This document shows, in pieces, positions 32,722-45,306 of a DNA stretch of 64,000 bases. The position numbers and the translations under genes were made by a program. The notes under the pieces were generated by a model. That model made no database searches. It had not been told where the DNA came from and saw only the letters and a program-made list of their open reading frames with translations. This stretch comes from Avena insularis. Lineage: Eukaryota; Streptophyta; Magnoliopsida; Poales; Poaceae. Position 1 is the first letter of the stretch. Every line of letters starts with the position of its first letter. Location of the stretch: contig CM042694.1 in assembly GCA_023614405.1 (NCBI GenBank), forward strand, positions 130,577,711 through 130,641,710, given 5' to 3'.

Positions 32722-35700
32722 ATACCATAGATCGTTCAAAAGCTAGCGGAGTTGTTGGCATCCCAAAGGTGTTGCGGTGACCCAACATACCACTGCATGA
32801 TGTAGTACACTATAGTCGTTGACATAACACCGATGAAACACCGTTCACTAGTATTACATCCCTCAGAGTGGTACAACAGAAACACGACAGGTCCAAGACA
32901 TGACTATAGATTACAACTCGAATCTTTACAGAAGATCCAGAGAACACTCTAGGTTAAAGAGAGAAAGCAACTTCTTACAAAGAAGAACCTGAAATAATAA
33001 CTGAGAACTATCTAGCTAATAAGACTAGCATCTAAACTATTTGGCTTGCAATTGCTATTAATGCAATGCTCTACAGAAGTAGGTTTTATGGCTAGAGAAT
33101 GTACTCCTATCTACTTAAGAACTTTATCTTCACTTCAGTTGATGTATATGTTGACTTCATTGACTCTATTAAAGAACTTGAGCTGTCGATGATGGTTTCT
33201 TGAGCAGAAATTGATGTTGACATTGTCTTCAATGGCTTAGAACCTAGCAAGGGTTAAGAAGGTACGGTTGAGTACGAGCGTACATAACAAGTTCACTAAA
33301 AAGGAGTGTATGATGCACCATCTCTACAGCCACAGACCATAGGTCGTAGGCAATGCAGGTTTTCGTAAACATTTCTTCAAAGGTTGCTTTTATTCTGAAA
33401 ACTATGTCGGACATCCTTCACAGGTTGACCAGAACCTTCATGGGGTTCCTTTCCTACCGCGTTCATAGCTCCTTCCCGGAATAGGGAGTAACATGTCACA
33501 ATTCTTACACTCTGCAGCGGTGCATCACTTTTCCCACAAGAGACCTTAAGCTTTGTTGCACAGCCAGGAGTATGTCCCCGTTCAAACTTCCATGGTTTGA
33601 GGCCCAACTTAAGATCCAAGCCAATCACTGCCCCCTTCGCGACCCCGCATGAAGACACGATGCTTCAGGGCTGACTACATCTCCGTTAAGCCCCCTTTCG
33701 GGAAAGCTACAACCCTAATGAGTTCCTGAAGACTCTATAAGCAGCTCTGTCTGGCGGTCACCATCAGCTATGGTGAACTCAGACCCAGACAGCTATGCAC
33801 AAATAATCTTGACACCTAGCTCGCGGGGAACTAAGGGGTCCCACCCATATGCTGGGTTCTCTAGAACTCCACGAGAAATCAAGAGCCTCACGATAATGTC
33901 ATCCATCCATGTGAAAGGAAGAAGATATAGTTAACTTCTCCGTACCATTCCAAAATTCATGGTTGGCGCGTAATATATGGCGCTAGAATCACTGGCGACA
34001 TTGGTTGTTAAGTCCTAGATGATACATTACTGTACAATGGCGTTTCCATTGCCAGTTATGATAGATTAGCTGATCACCCTGGATCAAGAATCGATATTTC
34101 CAGTTAATTGTGAAAATAGTGTTTCGACCTTTTTGAAATGCAGGTGATGACACAATTGACTTACAAGCATAGAAAATAATCAAAGGACATGAGCAAGTTG
34201 TGAACTTGCCCTTTGTGATTGCAAGATTATGCACTCACGGTCTTCAAGACAATAAAAGATCCAAATTCTGTAAACAACATCATTGGTCTGGTAAGGACTA
34301 ATGTTTAAAGAAGCAAGATGCAGTTATGCATAAGTAATGTAATGCAGTTTGGAAAACCCCGAAGTAATACCCCAATATGGTGAATGAGTTAAACTTAGGT
34401 GATTTCTTTAAGATTTAGTTTGTCTATAATTTTACTTTACAAGCCAATATACATATACAAGGAACTTAAGACTAACATGTATGATATAAAGTAAATATAA
34501 CAACACATGCTTAGAGTTATTTGATATTATGTATCTATTATGGAAGTCCATGTTTTAGGTTGATAAGAGTTGAAGAACTTATTATGAGATTGTTGTTTGA
34601 AGTGGCAAAACGAATAACTTTTGAATAGAAGGTTTCTTTGATAAGGTTTAACCAATCTTTATGGTTAATAGAATGTGATCGATGTCATTTGCGTTTGTTC
34701 GATAAGTTTTGATTTGAGATGCCTTATGACTTAATTTGGAACAGACAAAAGTTAACTATAAAACATAATTAGATCTAGGGTGTGATGTGTTTAAAAGTAT
34801 TAATAAACTTTAAATCTTATAACAAGCATGTTTGAAGGTATAGGATCATTCACTTTCATCTTAAGTGAATGATGAGTTTAAATGTGATGTGTTATTTTGA
34901 ATATAGTTTATCTTATTAAAGAAAGTGCTAGAACCATGTTTAAGAATAGTTAAGAGATAAATAGCATTTATTTTTATGATGTTCAAATTTTACTTAAAAT
35001 TGTTGGTTTAGTTTGGATTTATAATTTTAAAATAGTTTTATAAGGTTAATAAGTTACACTTAAGTTTTATTATAGATCCAAGTTATAGCGTTGGACTTAG
35101 GATTTAGTTATTAGGAGTTTAATGTGTTTTATATAGAATTCTGATTATATATTTTTTATTTAAGAGATGTTTTTATAGAATTTACAAAATAGGTATTTTA
35201 TAGAATAGATAAGGATTTATTTCCTTAAAATCTTAAAAATCTTTAGGAAAATACTTTTAGTATTTTTCTAGTAATATATTTACTCAAGATCTTAAAAATG
35301 ATTTTTATTTATTTTTAAGTATTATTTTAATTTTTACAAAATTCTACAAAGGATTAGGTGTCTTTGACTATTTGTTCCAAGTTTTATTTGTAAAAAATTA
35401 TGTTATTATTTTTGTAAAATAGTTGATTTATTTTCATATGCAAAAATGATTTCATTTTTAGGACTTTTCCTTAATTTATGATATTTTATTAAGGATTTAA
35501 GGGTGTTAATATTTATTCACATTTTACTTAGCTTAAATAAGTAAAGTTGTATTTTTCTTAGGCATATATTATTTTTGTGATCATTTTGATATATGATATA
35601 TATTTTTAGGATTGTTTTATATTTTTATAAGTTCATACGGTTATTTTAGTAATTCTTTTTACTTATTTTCTAGGTATTTCTTTCTAGGGATAAAACTTTG

Positions 35701-36212
35701 GGCCCACCAGTCAGTCTAGCCCATGGTTGGGCTAGACCAACCCGGTCAGTGGATCGAGTCGGTCAAATCGACCCACTCGCTCCCTCTCCTTCCCCTTCAC
35801 GACCTATCTATCCCTCTTGCTGTTGTTTGCTCATCACCGACACCGTCTGCTCAAATCCGGTGTAGCGAGGTCGTTGCAGTCGTCGCCGTTAGTCGCTGGA
35901 GCTCCGCCGCTCCATGGCCTGCCTCCTTGCCCTAGTCGATTTGATTTATAAGCCCCCTGGAGCAATTCCCCTTTCAATTTTCTCGCTAGGGTTCGAGGGC
36001 ATCGCCTCACCTGCTACTTCGACCGTCTTGGCCTCTTGCTTTCTCAACTATGGCCACGCTGCCGCTAGCTGGGTTCCATCGGGACGATGCTGACAGTGCA
36101 CTCCGGCGTCTCCGGTGCTTCCCCTGATGCGGTGATGGTGTATTGGAGTCTAGGTGAAGTTGTGATGTTGCCATTGTGGTGGTGGTGGTGGCAGCGTGTG
36201 GCTCATCACAGG
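32722..36212 (-). mobile_element. Older gypsy LTR-like sequence, left part (split by the chromovirus)
   Basis: This is joined in origin to 48,336-51,540: ACAGG lies at both junctions (36,208-36,212 and 48,336-48,340), so the two halves were contiguous before the chromovirus inserted. It includes a very AT-rich stretch (about 34,380-35,690) and a GC-rich stretch with TTTATAAGCCCCCTGG at about 35,944. The true left limit of the LTR is not clear, and part of 32,722-34,300 could be another element. No intact gene is present. Confidence 0.5.
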
Positions 36213-39095
36213 TGTAAGATCTCACCATAATAAGGTAAAGATCCCTGTGATTGCAGTGCTAGTCCCTGGATCGAAATGCAAGCACCCACCATTTAAGATG
36301 AAGTACACAGAAACAAAGGTCATTATTACATCACATATCCAGGAATATAACAGTTCTTACAACTCACTTAGCCCAAGGCTAACATTATTCAAAGTTCACG
36401 AGACATAGCATAATAATAGTCTTTTGTCTTCATGCGCCACAGGCAAACATGTTGAGTGTAGACCCATAACCCTACTCGTCATCAGAGTATCCTGCAACAT
36501 AATAAGTTATAGCCACAAGGGTCAATACAGTTGGAATTGTATTGGCAAGTGATACTATAGTTACTTAGTAGATTCCAACAACTACATGAATATATGGCTA
36601 AGTGTGGTTTTGGCTGACTTTGCTAAAATCAAGGTTTTATCTTATAGTTTTTGAAGAGTAGGTTTTCCCTTTCAAAAACACTAAGGTACCATTAATAGAC
36701 ATCAATGAACCTCTACCCTTGTTCTCCCACAATTTTTTACTTAGAGAAATTTGGATGAGGAGATTTTTGAACTACTTCAATGTCTTGACGCTCAGAAATT
36801 GTCCATAACCGGGGACACGGCTAAGTACTTAGTTTTACCCTCTCGAGAGGTGGTGCACTTTCCCCACAAGACTCGACATGCATCGAGACGAGACTTTTCA
36901 GAAGCAATCCCTCAGACCACCATAGACGAGTTCCATCCTATCATAACTACCACCCTCTGTCCGTCTGGCTGAGTTCTTCCAAATTAGTCGGTCAAGGCAG
37001 ACCCCATATGCCATGTGGCTGCACTGGAAGCTTCACGACAAGAACGTCTCCAATCTCTTTGTTCCTGGGTGGCCGTCCACAAGTGCGATACACCAGGGTA
37101 AACCATAGACATGGGCCCTGAGTAACCACTCAACATAATCCATACAAGTCCCATTTCCACCCAGGTGTTTCATTAACATTAGTTGTTTTCTTAGTCAAAA
37201 ATATATACTTCCATACTATCTTAATATGAATTTCCACCCACGAATTCTAATAGCATGGCTAAGCACTCTAGAATACGATGTCTTCCAACTAGGAAATACT
37301 ACCAAGATATATTCTATAGGATAGCCATAGCATAGTAACATATATGAATAATCCTACCATGCTAAGATCTACAAAAATAGCACTAGTGCAATAGTGAAAA
37401 TAATAAGACATAAGATGAATTATCACTTGCCTTGGTAGCTAGGGGAGTAGGTACAATTCTCACAGCAACAAACTTCACAATCCACACAATCTACACAAAG
37501 AATAATCCAACAACAATAATACAATCAATATAAGCATCACAAAAATAGGGATGCATGCAAATGAAATGAGATGAACAACACTCTTTAATAAACAGAGTCT
37601 ACAATACAGAGGTTACAATACTCTATTTAAAGGCATAGGGATTACTCAAAAACAATTTATGAAGTAATTTCTATGGGTAAAATACTCCTAAAAAGGTTCT
37701 GCCTATAACTCCAATTTTTTAGAAGCTAAAGGGTGAAATAAGGCCTCAACAGTGAAGCTCTCATTTTTCTGAATCCATGGACACCAAATTTGTAATTTTC
37801 TGAATTCTGGATCAAAAGTTATTGAATTTCTAAGTTAAACATATTTTCTGCCTATTTTCTAAATTTAACAGACGCAATAGCTGAGGTGGCGTGTTTCTAT
37901 TGACCCGTACCAATTCGGTTGGATCGATCAATGTGGGCCGTTGGATTTAAGTGGCAACGAGTGAACCAGATCAGCCGGTACCGCTTCGGTTAGTGATCTA
38001 ATCCTAGCCACTAGATACAGATTCGACGGATCTCAGTGGCTGGCGGCCGACCTCATCATGGCAGCAATGCGAGACGTCTGGTGGGTGGCGTTCTAGTGGT
38101 TCTAGAGGGGTAGGGGAAGCAACGAAGTTACCGAGGGGTTGCAGCGGTCGAGGAGGTCTCGATGATGGTCGCGGTTGAGGAAGGGGTACTCGGCTTCGTC
38201 AAAAATTCCTCGCCGGAGTTCTAGGTGTGGCCGGTGCTTGCAGACGAGGATGCTGGAGTCATCCTAGGACTCGAGATGGCAAACGAAGATGTCAGTGCGG
38301 TGTGCCCGAACGTGGCGGACAAACGCGGCCAAAAAGTAGGGTGGGGAAAGGCGGGTCTCACCGGAATTGGTGACGGACGGCGGCGGCAGAAGGAGCTCCG
38401 GTGGCGACCATGGCGACAACCTGGGGTATGATAATGCAAATGGAGGGGGTTAGTAGATGCACCCAAGGCTGGCGAAGATTACAGGACAAAGAGGAGGGTG
38501 CGGGGCAGTTAGCTCTCACCGGAATTGTCACCGGAGTTTGTCGGTGACCGCGGCGGTCCAAGCTCGAATTCGAGGAGCCTGGGGGCTCTCTGGTGGTGGG
38601 GTTTGAGGGAAACCGGAGAGGAGTGAGTGGGGATTAAGAGGCCGGAGTCGGAGTGGGGAATTAATCCCGCAAACGTGCGAATTTAATCGAATTGAATCAA
38701 GGGGGAAACGGCCAGGAGCAGGGTGGACTTCCTCCGTTGTTTGGTTGAAGATGATGAGGTGGCGGTGACGGGGCAGTGGGGCCAGGGCTTCAGTGAGAGG
38801 GGGCGTGCAGGGGGTCGGTGAGGAAAAGAACGAGACGGGGAAAGGGTGGCCTAGTGGGCTTAGTGGGCTGGATTAGCTGGGCCGAGTGGGCTGCTGCTAC
38901 TGCTGCTATTTTTTTCTCCTTTCTGCTTTTTCTTTTTAGTTTTTCTTTTACAAAGTTTGAATTAGCAAAAGGGTTTCAAATTGACTCAAAATTTCACCAA
39001 ATTTTTGGGGGGACAAACTAAATGCAATGCAACACATGCCATGATGATATGAGTGCAATGATGATGTTTTCAGAAGAAAAATTTGGGATGTTACA
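36213..39095 (-). repeat. 3' LTR of the chromovirus
   Basis: 2,883 bp, a few percent different from the 5' LTR by eye. A block at 38,035-38,080 is unrelated to the corresponding block at 47,289-47,336. The short plus and minus frames in it (36,751-36,972; 38,221-38,466) recur in the other LTR only because the LTRs are copies. Confidence 0.93.
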
Positions 39096-39116
39096 AATCT
39101 AACCCCCTTAAGATGA
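39096..39116 (-). other. Polypurine tract region of the chromovirus
   Basis: The plus strand reads AATCTAACCCCCTTAAGATG just after the LTR. Its complement has an AAGGGGG core next to the LTR start, the usual plus-strand primer position. Confidence 0.7.
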
Positions 39117-40516
39117 ATCTCGCCCTCGAGATTCGGGTTGGCTAGCAAATAGGTGAGGGTGATCTTTCCGAAGTTCATCTTCCTGTTCCCATGTTGCTTC
39201 TGATTCAGTGTGATGGTTCCACTGTACTTTGCAGAATTTGATTGTCTTGGTACGTGTAATTCTTTCTGCTGTCTCCAGAATCTTAATAGGTTTCTCTTCG
39301 TAAGTAAGATCATTCTCTAGCTGAACCTCTTCTAACGGTATAGTGTCTTTCAACGAAGTTTCTTCCATCTCTGGGTGACACTTTTTCAGCTGACTGACAT
39401 GAAATATATTATGAACTGCTGATAGAGATTCTGGTAATTCTATCTCATATGCCACTTCTCCTTTGCGGCTCAGAATCTTGAAGGGTCCTACATAACATGG
39501 TGCTAATTTTACTTTGATTCCAAATCTCTTCACACCACGAAGTGGTGATACTCTAAGATAAGCTCTATCACCAACCTCATAGGTGACCTCTCTACGTTTT
39601 GGATCTGCATAGCTCTTTTGTCGAGATTGGGCTACCTTTAGTCTATCCCTCACCATCTTGACTTTCTCTTCGACCTCCTTGATTAGGTCTGGTCCGAACA
39701 AGTTTCTTTCTCCCACTCCATTCCACAGCAATGGTGTAGTACACTTCCTTCCATAAAGGAATTCAAACGGAGCCATTTCTATGCTTGATTGATAGCTATT
39801 GTTGTAGGAAAATTCCGCGTATGGTAGACTTTCATCCCAACTAGATCCATAGTCTAACGCACAAGCTCTTAACATATCTTCCAATATCTGATTGGTCCTT
39901 TCTGTCTGCCCATCAGTATGTGATGAAACGAAGTGCTGAATTCTAGTCTAGTTCCCAACGACTCATGTAGTTGTCACCAAAAGTGCGAAGTGAACCGAGT
40001 TCCTCTATCTGACACAATACTCTTAGGCACCCCGTGTAAACATACAATTCTATTCATGTATATCTTGGCTAGCTTGGCACTTGTGTAAGTGGTCTTCACC
40101 GGTATGAAATGAGCCACTTTTGTCAAGCGATCAACAATAACCCATATAGAATCGTATCCAGATCTAGTCCTTGGCAGCCCGGTGATAAAATCCATACCGA
40201 TTTTATCCCATTTCCAATCAGGTATTAGCAGTGGTTGTAATAATCCTGCCGGTTTCTGATGTTCTGCCTTTACATGATTACACACGTCGCACAAGGCAAT
40301 GTGCTCTACAATATCTTTCTTTAAATCATTCCACCAAAATCTTTCCTTAACATCCATATACATCTTGGTGTTGCCAGGATGAATCGAATACGGTGAATTG
40401 TGAGCTTCTTGTAGGATCAACTTCTTAAGTTCAAGATCCTGTGGAATACAGATACCTTTTTCATACAATAAGGTTCCTTGTTCGTCTACATGAAATCCTT
40501 TTTGCCTTGCCTTCAC
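39108..40516 (-). pseudogene. Integrase with chromodomain, split
   Basis: The zinc-binding part and first core half are at 40,516-39,974 (CDVCNHVKAEHQKPAG; D in GMDFITGLP; D in VSDRGTRFTS). The glutamate lies between the frames in TDGQTERTN (about 39,900). The second half, 39,884-39,108, has the YGSSWDESLPYAEFSYNNS block, the GPF motif (VGPFKILSRKGEVAYEIELP) and a C-terminal chromodomain (KFCKVQWNHHTESEATWEQEDELR). A frameshift and a stop near 39,900-39,975 separate the halves. Chromodomains of this type steer integration to heterochromatin. Confidence 0.9.
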
Positions 40517-41138
40517 TAATTTTACTTTTGATTTCTTCTATTTCTTTGTCCATCTTTTGAGCTTCTTGGATTCTGTTCATTAGTGTGGGCTGCACTTCCA
40601 AACATGCAAGGTATCCTTCAGGCACTATCTCTAATCTCAACTCCTTAAATTGGGCACATAACTCTTTCGACAATTCTCCTTTATTGAGGCCATTTACATA
40701 AACCATGCGGCTTAATGCATCGGCTACGACATTTGCCTTTCTAGGATGGTATTGCAAACTTAAGGCGTAATCTTTGATAAGTTCTAGCCATCTTATTTGT
40801 CTCATGTTGAGTTCCTTCTATGTGAAAATGTATTTTAGACTCTTGTGATCGGTGAACATTTCACAACGCTTTCCCATAAGATAATGCCTCCATATCTTTA
40901 ATGCATGTACAACTGATGCCAACTCTAGGTCATGAGTAGGATAGTTCACTTCATGGTTTTTGAGTTATCTTGATGCATAAGCTACAACTCTACCTTCCTG
41001 CATTAGTACACCTCCCAGTCCTTGGTGAGATGCATCACAATAAACTTGAAAGTCTTTTTCTAGATTCGACAAACATAACACTCGTGCTGACACTAATCTC
41101 TTCTTCAACTCCTGAAAACTGGCTTCACATGCTTCTGT
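40461..41138 (-). pseudogene. RNase H and linker, split
   Basis: The minus strand carries the RNase H region between the RT thumb and integrase. The clearest part is 40,805-40,461 with YHPRKANVVADALSR, the end of RNase H, followed by a charged linker. Upstream (about 40,810-41,138) similarity continues through several stops. Confidence 0.75.
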
Positions 41139-42035
41139 CTAGTCAAATTTCTTCTCTTTCTTTAGCAGATCAGTCATAGGCTTTGCTAACTTTGAGAAAT
41201 TTTCAATGAACCCCCGATAGTATCCTGCTAGGCCTAAGAAACTACGGATTTCTTTAACTATTTTAGGAGGTTCCCATTCCGTTATAGCTGCCACTTTTGC
41301 TGGGTAAACAACTATACCACTTCCAAATACTATATGCCTAAGAAATCCCACTTCATTCAGCCAAAATTCACATTTACTGAACTTGGCATATAGTTTGTGT
41401 TCCCTGAGTTTCTCTAGAATTAGACGCAGATGTTCTTCATGTTATTCGTTACTCTTGGAATATATCAATATGTCATCGATGAATACCACTACAAACTTGT
41501 CAAGAAATTCCATGAATACCTTGTTCATCATGTTCATGAAATATGCCGGTGCATTAGTCAATCCAAATGGCATCACTGTATATTCATACAACCCATATCT
41601 AGTGGTAAAAGCAGTCTTTGGTATATCATGTTCTCTAATCTTCAGTTGAAAGTATCCTGATCGAAGATCAATTTTTGAGAACACACATGCTCCTTCTAGC
41701 TAATCAAAAACATCATTAATTCTAGGTAGGGGATATTTATTCTTTATGGTCACTTCATTAAGTGATCGATAGTCTACGCATAGTCTTTGACTTTGGTCTT
41801 TCTTCTCAACAAACAAAACTGGTGATCCCCAAGACGAAGAACTTGGTTGGATAAATCCCTTTTTCAACTGTTCTCCCAGTTGTTTCTTGAGTTCTTTTAA
41901 CTCGTCCACTGACATTTTGTAAGGTCTCTTCGTTATAGGTCTAGTTCCTGGTAGTAAGTCTATTAGAAACTCCACATCCCTATCTGGTGGCATGCCAGGT
42001 AATTCTTCTGGGAACACATCAGGGTACTCCTTCAC
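41139..42035 (-). pseudogene. Reverse transcriptase, split by nonsense codons
   Basis: 42,035-41,700 carries [21 protein letters not shown] and [24 protein letters not shown]. 41,684-41,442 carries [34 protein letters not shown] and the catalytic [13 protein letters not shown]. 41,351-41,139 carries [30 protein letters not shown] at about 41,698 and further stops near 41,440 and 41,137 break it with the frame mostly kept, so point mutations rather than large indels disabled it. Confidence 0.9.
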
Positions 42036-42049
42036 TATTGGTACTCTGT

Positions 42050-42420
42050 CTAGGCTAACCCCTTAAGGGAATTAACCTTGCTCCCCTTGGGTTCAAAGTT
42101 AGACTTGAACCTGATCCGTTTCTTTTCTGGGGTTGTGAGCATAACAGTTCGTTTGGCATAATCTATCACTCCCTCATAGCGTGTCAACCAGTCCATCCCT
42201 AATATTACATATAATCCTTGGGACTCTAGGATTATTAAATTAACTGGGAACTTGTTCTTTCCAATCTCTAGGATTATTTGTCGACACCTAGAATTTACTA
42301 TCATATCTCCACCCAGGGAACTTACCTTAATGGGACATCCGATAGTTTTAGTGGAGAGTTTATTTTTGTCTACAAATGCTCTTGAAATGAATGAATGCGA
42401 TTGGGTATAAAAAGGATAAG
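42050..42420 (-). pseudogene. Aspartic protease with degraded active site
   Basis: The minus strand has HSFISRAFVDKNKLSTKTIG (about 42,390-42,330) and the flap-to-C-terminal part VILGMDWLTRYEGVIDY (42,304-42,050). The position where D-S/T-G-A should stand reads as unrelated hydrophobic residues in the best frame, so the catalytic aspartate appears lost. The short region between protease and zinc knuckle is also broken by stops. Confidence 0.75.
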
Positions 42421-42543
42421 TCCGGAAAGGAATTAATCTTGAACTTACCGATTCTGAAGATCAGATCCTTCTTGGATTTCCTCCACATTGATGTGATTCA
42501 CATGACCCTTTTGAAAAGGATTCGGCTTAGCCCCATCATTCTT

Positions 42544-43544
42544 CTATTCTGGGCATTCATTAGCATAGTGCCCTGTCTTCTTGCACTTGAAGCATTCCAC
42601 CTGACTGATGTCTTTCTTTGTTGGCTGATTATGGCGATTCTGACCATTCTGATTCCCATTGCCATGACCATTATGGTTATTCCTGTACCCACCTTTGTTG
42701 TGTCCACGATGATTGTTTCCATCGTGGTGGTGGTTATTGTTACGATGGTTGTTATGATTCCTATTCTTGTGGGATCCAGAACTCCCGCTACCTTCACCAT
42801 AAGAACGCTTGTGAGGTGATCCTGATCCGAACTTATCGAAGTGGTGTTTCCTCTTTCTACCTTCAACCTGCTTCATCTTGTTTTCTAGGATGGTAGCTTT
42901 ATCACACAGAGATTGATAGGTTGTAACATAACCAACAGGTAGTTGCATAGATATTTCATCATTCAACCCATCAAGGAACTTCTCTTTTCTCTTTGTGTCA
43001 GTGTCAACATCATCCAGTGCATAACGTGACAGATTGTTGAATTCTTCGATGTAATTAGAAATACTAGGTGGCATTTTTTGAGGTTGTGAAACTCCTTTTT
43101 CTTCAACCCCATTATTCCAAAAGAGATGTGAGTGGTGCGAAATCCATCCTCAAACATTGCCCATGTTACTTCCTCAATAGGGTGAGTAACTTGGAAATTA
43201 TCCCACCAAGTAGCTGCATGACCTTCCAGTAAGTGTGCTGCAAGTCTGACTTTCTCTGCGTCAGTGCATCCAACTATGACTAAGTCCTTGTTCACAGAGC
43301 GTAGCCAGTCATTTGTTACCATGGGATCAGTAGTACCAGAGAACTTAGCAGGTCTCAGCCTTAGAAATCTTGTGAGCATATCAAGAGGTGGTGGATTGTT
43401 TTGGTTGTTATTATTGTTGTTCTGATTCTGGTTCGCCATGAACTGAGTCATCATTTGCATCAACTGTGTCTATGCAGCCATCATTTGCTGCATTCCATTG
43501 CCAATGTCATTGTTGTCCTCATTGTTGTTACGACAGGGAGGCAT
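42544..43544 (-). pseudogene. Chromovirus gag
   Basis: It starts near 43,544 (MPPCRNNNEDNND), meets a TAG after about 24 codons, and continues through Q/N-rich sequence into the gag core (LRPAKFSGTTDPMVTNDWLR, AAHLLEGHAATWWDNF) to about 43,085. A frameshift there moves to a second frame with SNYIEEFNNLSRYALDD, a His/Asn-rich linker and a CCHC zinc knuckle, CFKCKKTGHYANEC, ending at 42,544. This is the nucleic-acid-binding capsid protein. Confidence 0.88.
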
Positions 43545-43738
43545 CTGTGGGTTTAATAAGGGTAAGTAATGATAGATAACCCAATTAAAATAACAACAAT
43601 CAAACAAGCAAGCACATGCAGGTTCAACATCACGACAATAACAGAGTTTGCAAAGATAAACAACATACTAGCATAGTCACCCACAAGTTGGTATGATCTA
43701 TGCAACTCGATAATAAAACGATAGATAGATGGATATCA

Positions 43739-44548
43739 CTACTCCTCCATGTCGACTTCCTCCTCCACTAGTGAAAGTCCTGCTGCGGCGAATCCTTCCT
43801 TGTATTCCTCCAAGCTTGTAGACAAAGCATTGATCCTCGCCTGTAAATCTCTCTTCTATGTGCGCAGGCTCTCTATCACCTCGTGGTTCGCCTCCAGCTC
43901 AATGTCCTCAAGCTCTAACTCGGTCTCCAAGTCTCTAATCTTCTTATTCTTCTCCTGAACCCTCTTCTCTTGGCTCTTGAATTTCTTCTCTTGGTCTTCA
44001 AACTTCTTCTCCATTTCCTTGATTCGCTTCTCCTGTTCCTGGAAGGCCTTGTCCTTCTCCTTAAGTTGGACTCGTAGCTCATCGTTGCTAAGCATCACAT
44101 TAGTCCTATCAGTATCAAGGTTCCTGATGAGGCTCTCTAAGTCCTAGAGGTAGTGTCGCACGGGCTTGATAGTCTCCTTAGTGGCCTCGTCCAACACAAT
44201 AGGCTCTTGGTCCTCGTCGCTCCTACCAAAGAAGTGGAAGTAGTGGCTCTTGATCTCAAAAGAGTCACGCACACATAGGCATCCCAACAACTCCTGCATA
44301 GCGACGTCGAGGCCCTTCTCCAAGTCATCGTGGAGTATCTTGAAGGCGATCTCCTTAGTTGGGGGCTCTGTCTGGTGTCCTGGCTGGACAACTCTGAATC
44401 CCCATAAGTCCTTCCTCTGGAATTTCCTCAGCTGAAGTCCCTGAATGGTAGGGATTGGAAGAGCGAGCACCTGGACGAGCTCCAAAATGCGAGTCCTGAA
44501 GCGAGTTCCCTTGAAATCCTCGGTTGTGCTGTAGACAAAATTCGGCAT
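43739..44548 (-). pseudogene. Extra pre-gag ORF B: globular head plus long coiled coil, two nonsense codons
   Basis: From the ATG at 44,548 (MPNFVYSTTEDFKGTRFRT) one frame runs to a TAG at 43,739, about 269 codons, interrupted by TAG near 44,145 and 43,857. The first 134 residues look globular (DLWGFRVVQPG, DLEKGLDVAMQELLGCLC). After the first stop comes a strongly charged coiled coil (KDKAFQEQEKRIKEMEKKF, with repeated QEKK/QEKR units) and an acidic end. It lies between the PBS and gag in sense orientation. I recognise no family. It may be an element-specific accessory protein or a captured host gene. Confidence 0.6.
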
Positions 44549-44805
44549 CTTTTGCATAGTATGGAGAAAATTAGTGATAACACAAGTATAGAGAAAAAAA
44601 CACAAGTAGCAATAGATGCAAAGATGAAAAATAAAAACCAATAGCAACAAACAAAACATTCAACAACCCAAGTAGTAATACATTATTCATCTCAAGCAAT
44701 CAAGGTCCAATCATAACTTAGACAAATGTTTGCCATACCACATAGGTCGGTATGATCAAAATACTAATGTGATAAAATTCCAAGTGTGGTGGTCCAACTA
44801 GTATC

Positions 44806-45306
44806 TCACTCCTTATTAACCAAGGTAGCAATCTGGGCGTTCTTGGCAGCAATCTGTCTGTCTTGCTCGCATAACTCCAAAGCCAAGTCTATGATATCCT
44901 TACTCAGTCGTTTTACTGTGGCCCTTGAATCTTGGACACGATGTTTCTCCTCCTTGAGATCCTCCTGAGTATTGAGCATTCTATACTTAAGTCTTTCCCC
45001 AAGTTCCTCAATGGCTTTCCACGCAGCACTCCTTGCAGAGTCAAAGAATGACGTGTGCATTTCAGAGTTGGTGAACATGCAGAATCCCATACTCTTTGGA
45101 TCATCTTCCTTGTTCTTATCTAAATGGAGTTGCACCCACCAATACTCTTGTCCTTCGTCTATCACAGGAAATACCTTGTACACGGCTTCACCATCTATCC
45201 CCAAGCCGATCATGAGGTTTTTGAGTGCCTTGGGAAATTCCGTCTCACACTCAAGTGTCATAGTCATCAGTGGTCCCTTCTTTATAGATTCATTGATGGT
45301 GGACAT
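44806..45306 (-). CDS. Extra pre-gag ORF A: intact 166-residue protein of unknown function
   Basis: ATG at 45,306 (MSTINESIKKGPLMTMTLE), about 145 bp after the PBS, open to 44,806 with no stop. The head, residues 1 to about 110, has mixed alpha/beta character with EGQEYWWVQLHLDKNKEDD. The rest is a coiled coil (EELGERLKYRMLNTQEDLKEE, then DLALELCEQDRQIAAKNAQ). No membrane segment, zinc site or nuclease motif is seen. It has the same head-plus-coiled-coil plan as ORF B. It is the only complete frame of this size in an element whose gag-pol is riddled with stops. Confidence 0.6.
   Translation of the reverse strand: MSTINESIKKGPLMTMTLECETEFPKALKNLMIGLGIDGEAVYKVFPVIDEGQEYWWVQLHLDKNKEDDPKSMGFCMFTNSEMHTSFFDSARSAAWKAIEELGERLKYRMLNTQEDLKEEKHRVQDSRATVKRLSKDIIDLALELCEQDRQIAAKNAQIATLVNKE

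Noticed and set aside
32722..34300. Possible separate gene or element between the Athila-like 3' LTR and the AT-rich block
   Set aside because: Only short frames with no domain; some phrases look LTR-like but I could not place element ends, so it stays inside the older LTR-like region.
36751..36972. 73-codon frame repeated almost identically at 46,005-46,226
   Set aside because: The conservation simply reflects the two LTRs of one element.
42391..42819. Plus-strand hydrophobic 142-codon frame
   Set aside because: Antisense of the His/Asn-rich gag linker; the apparent membrane segments come from complementing AAC/CAC codons.
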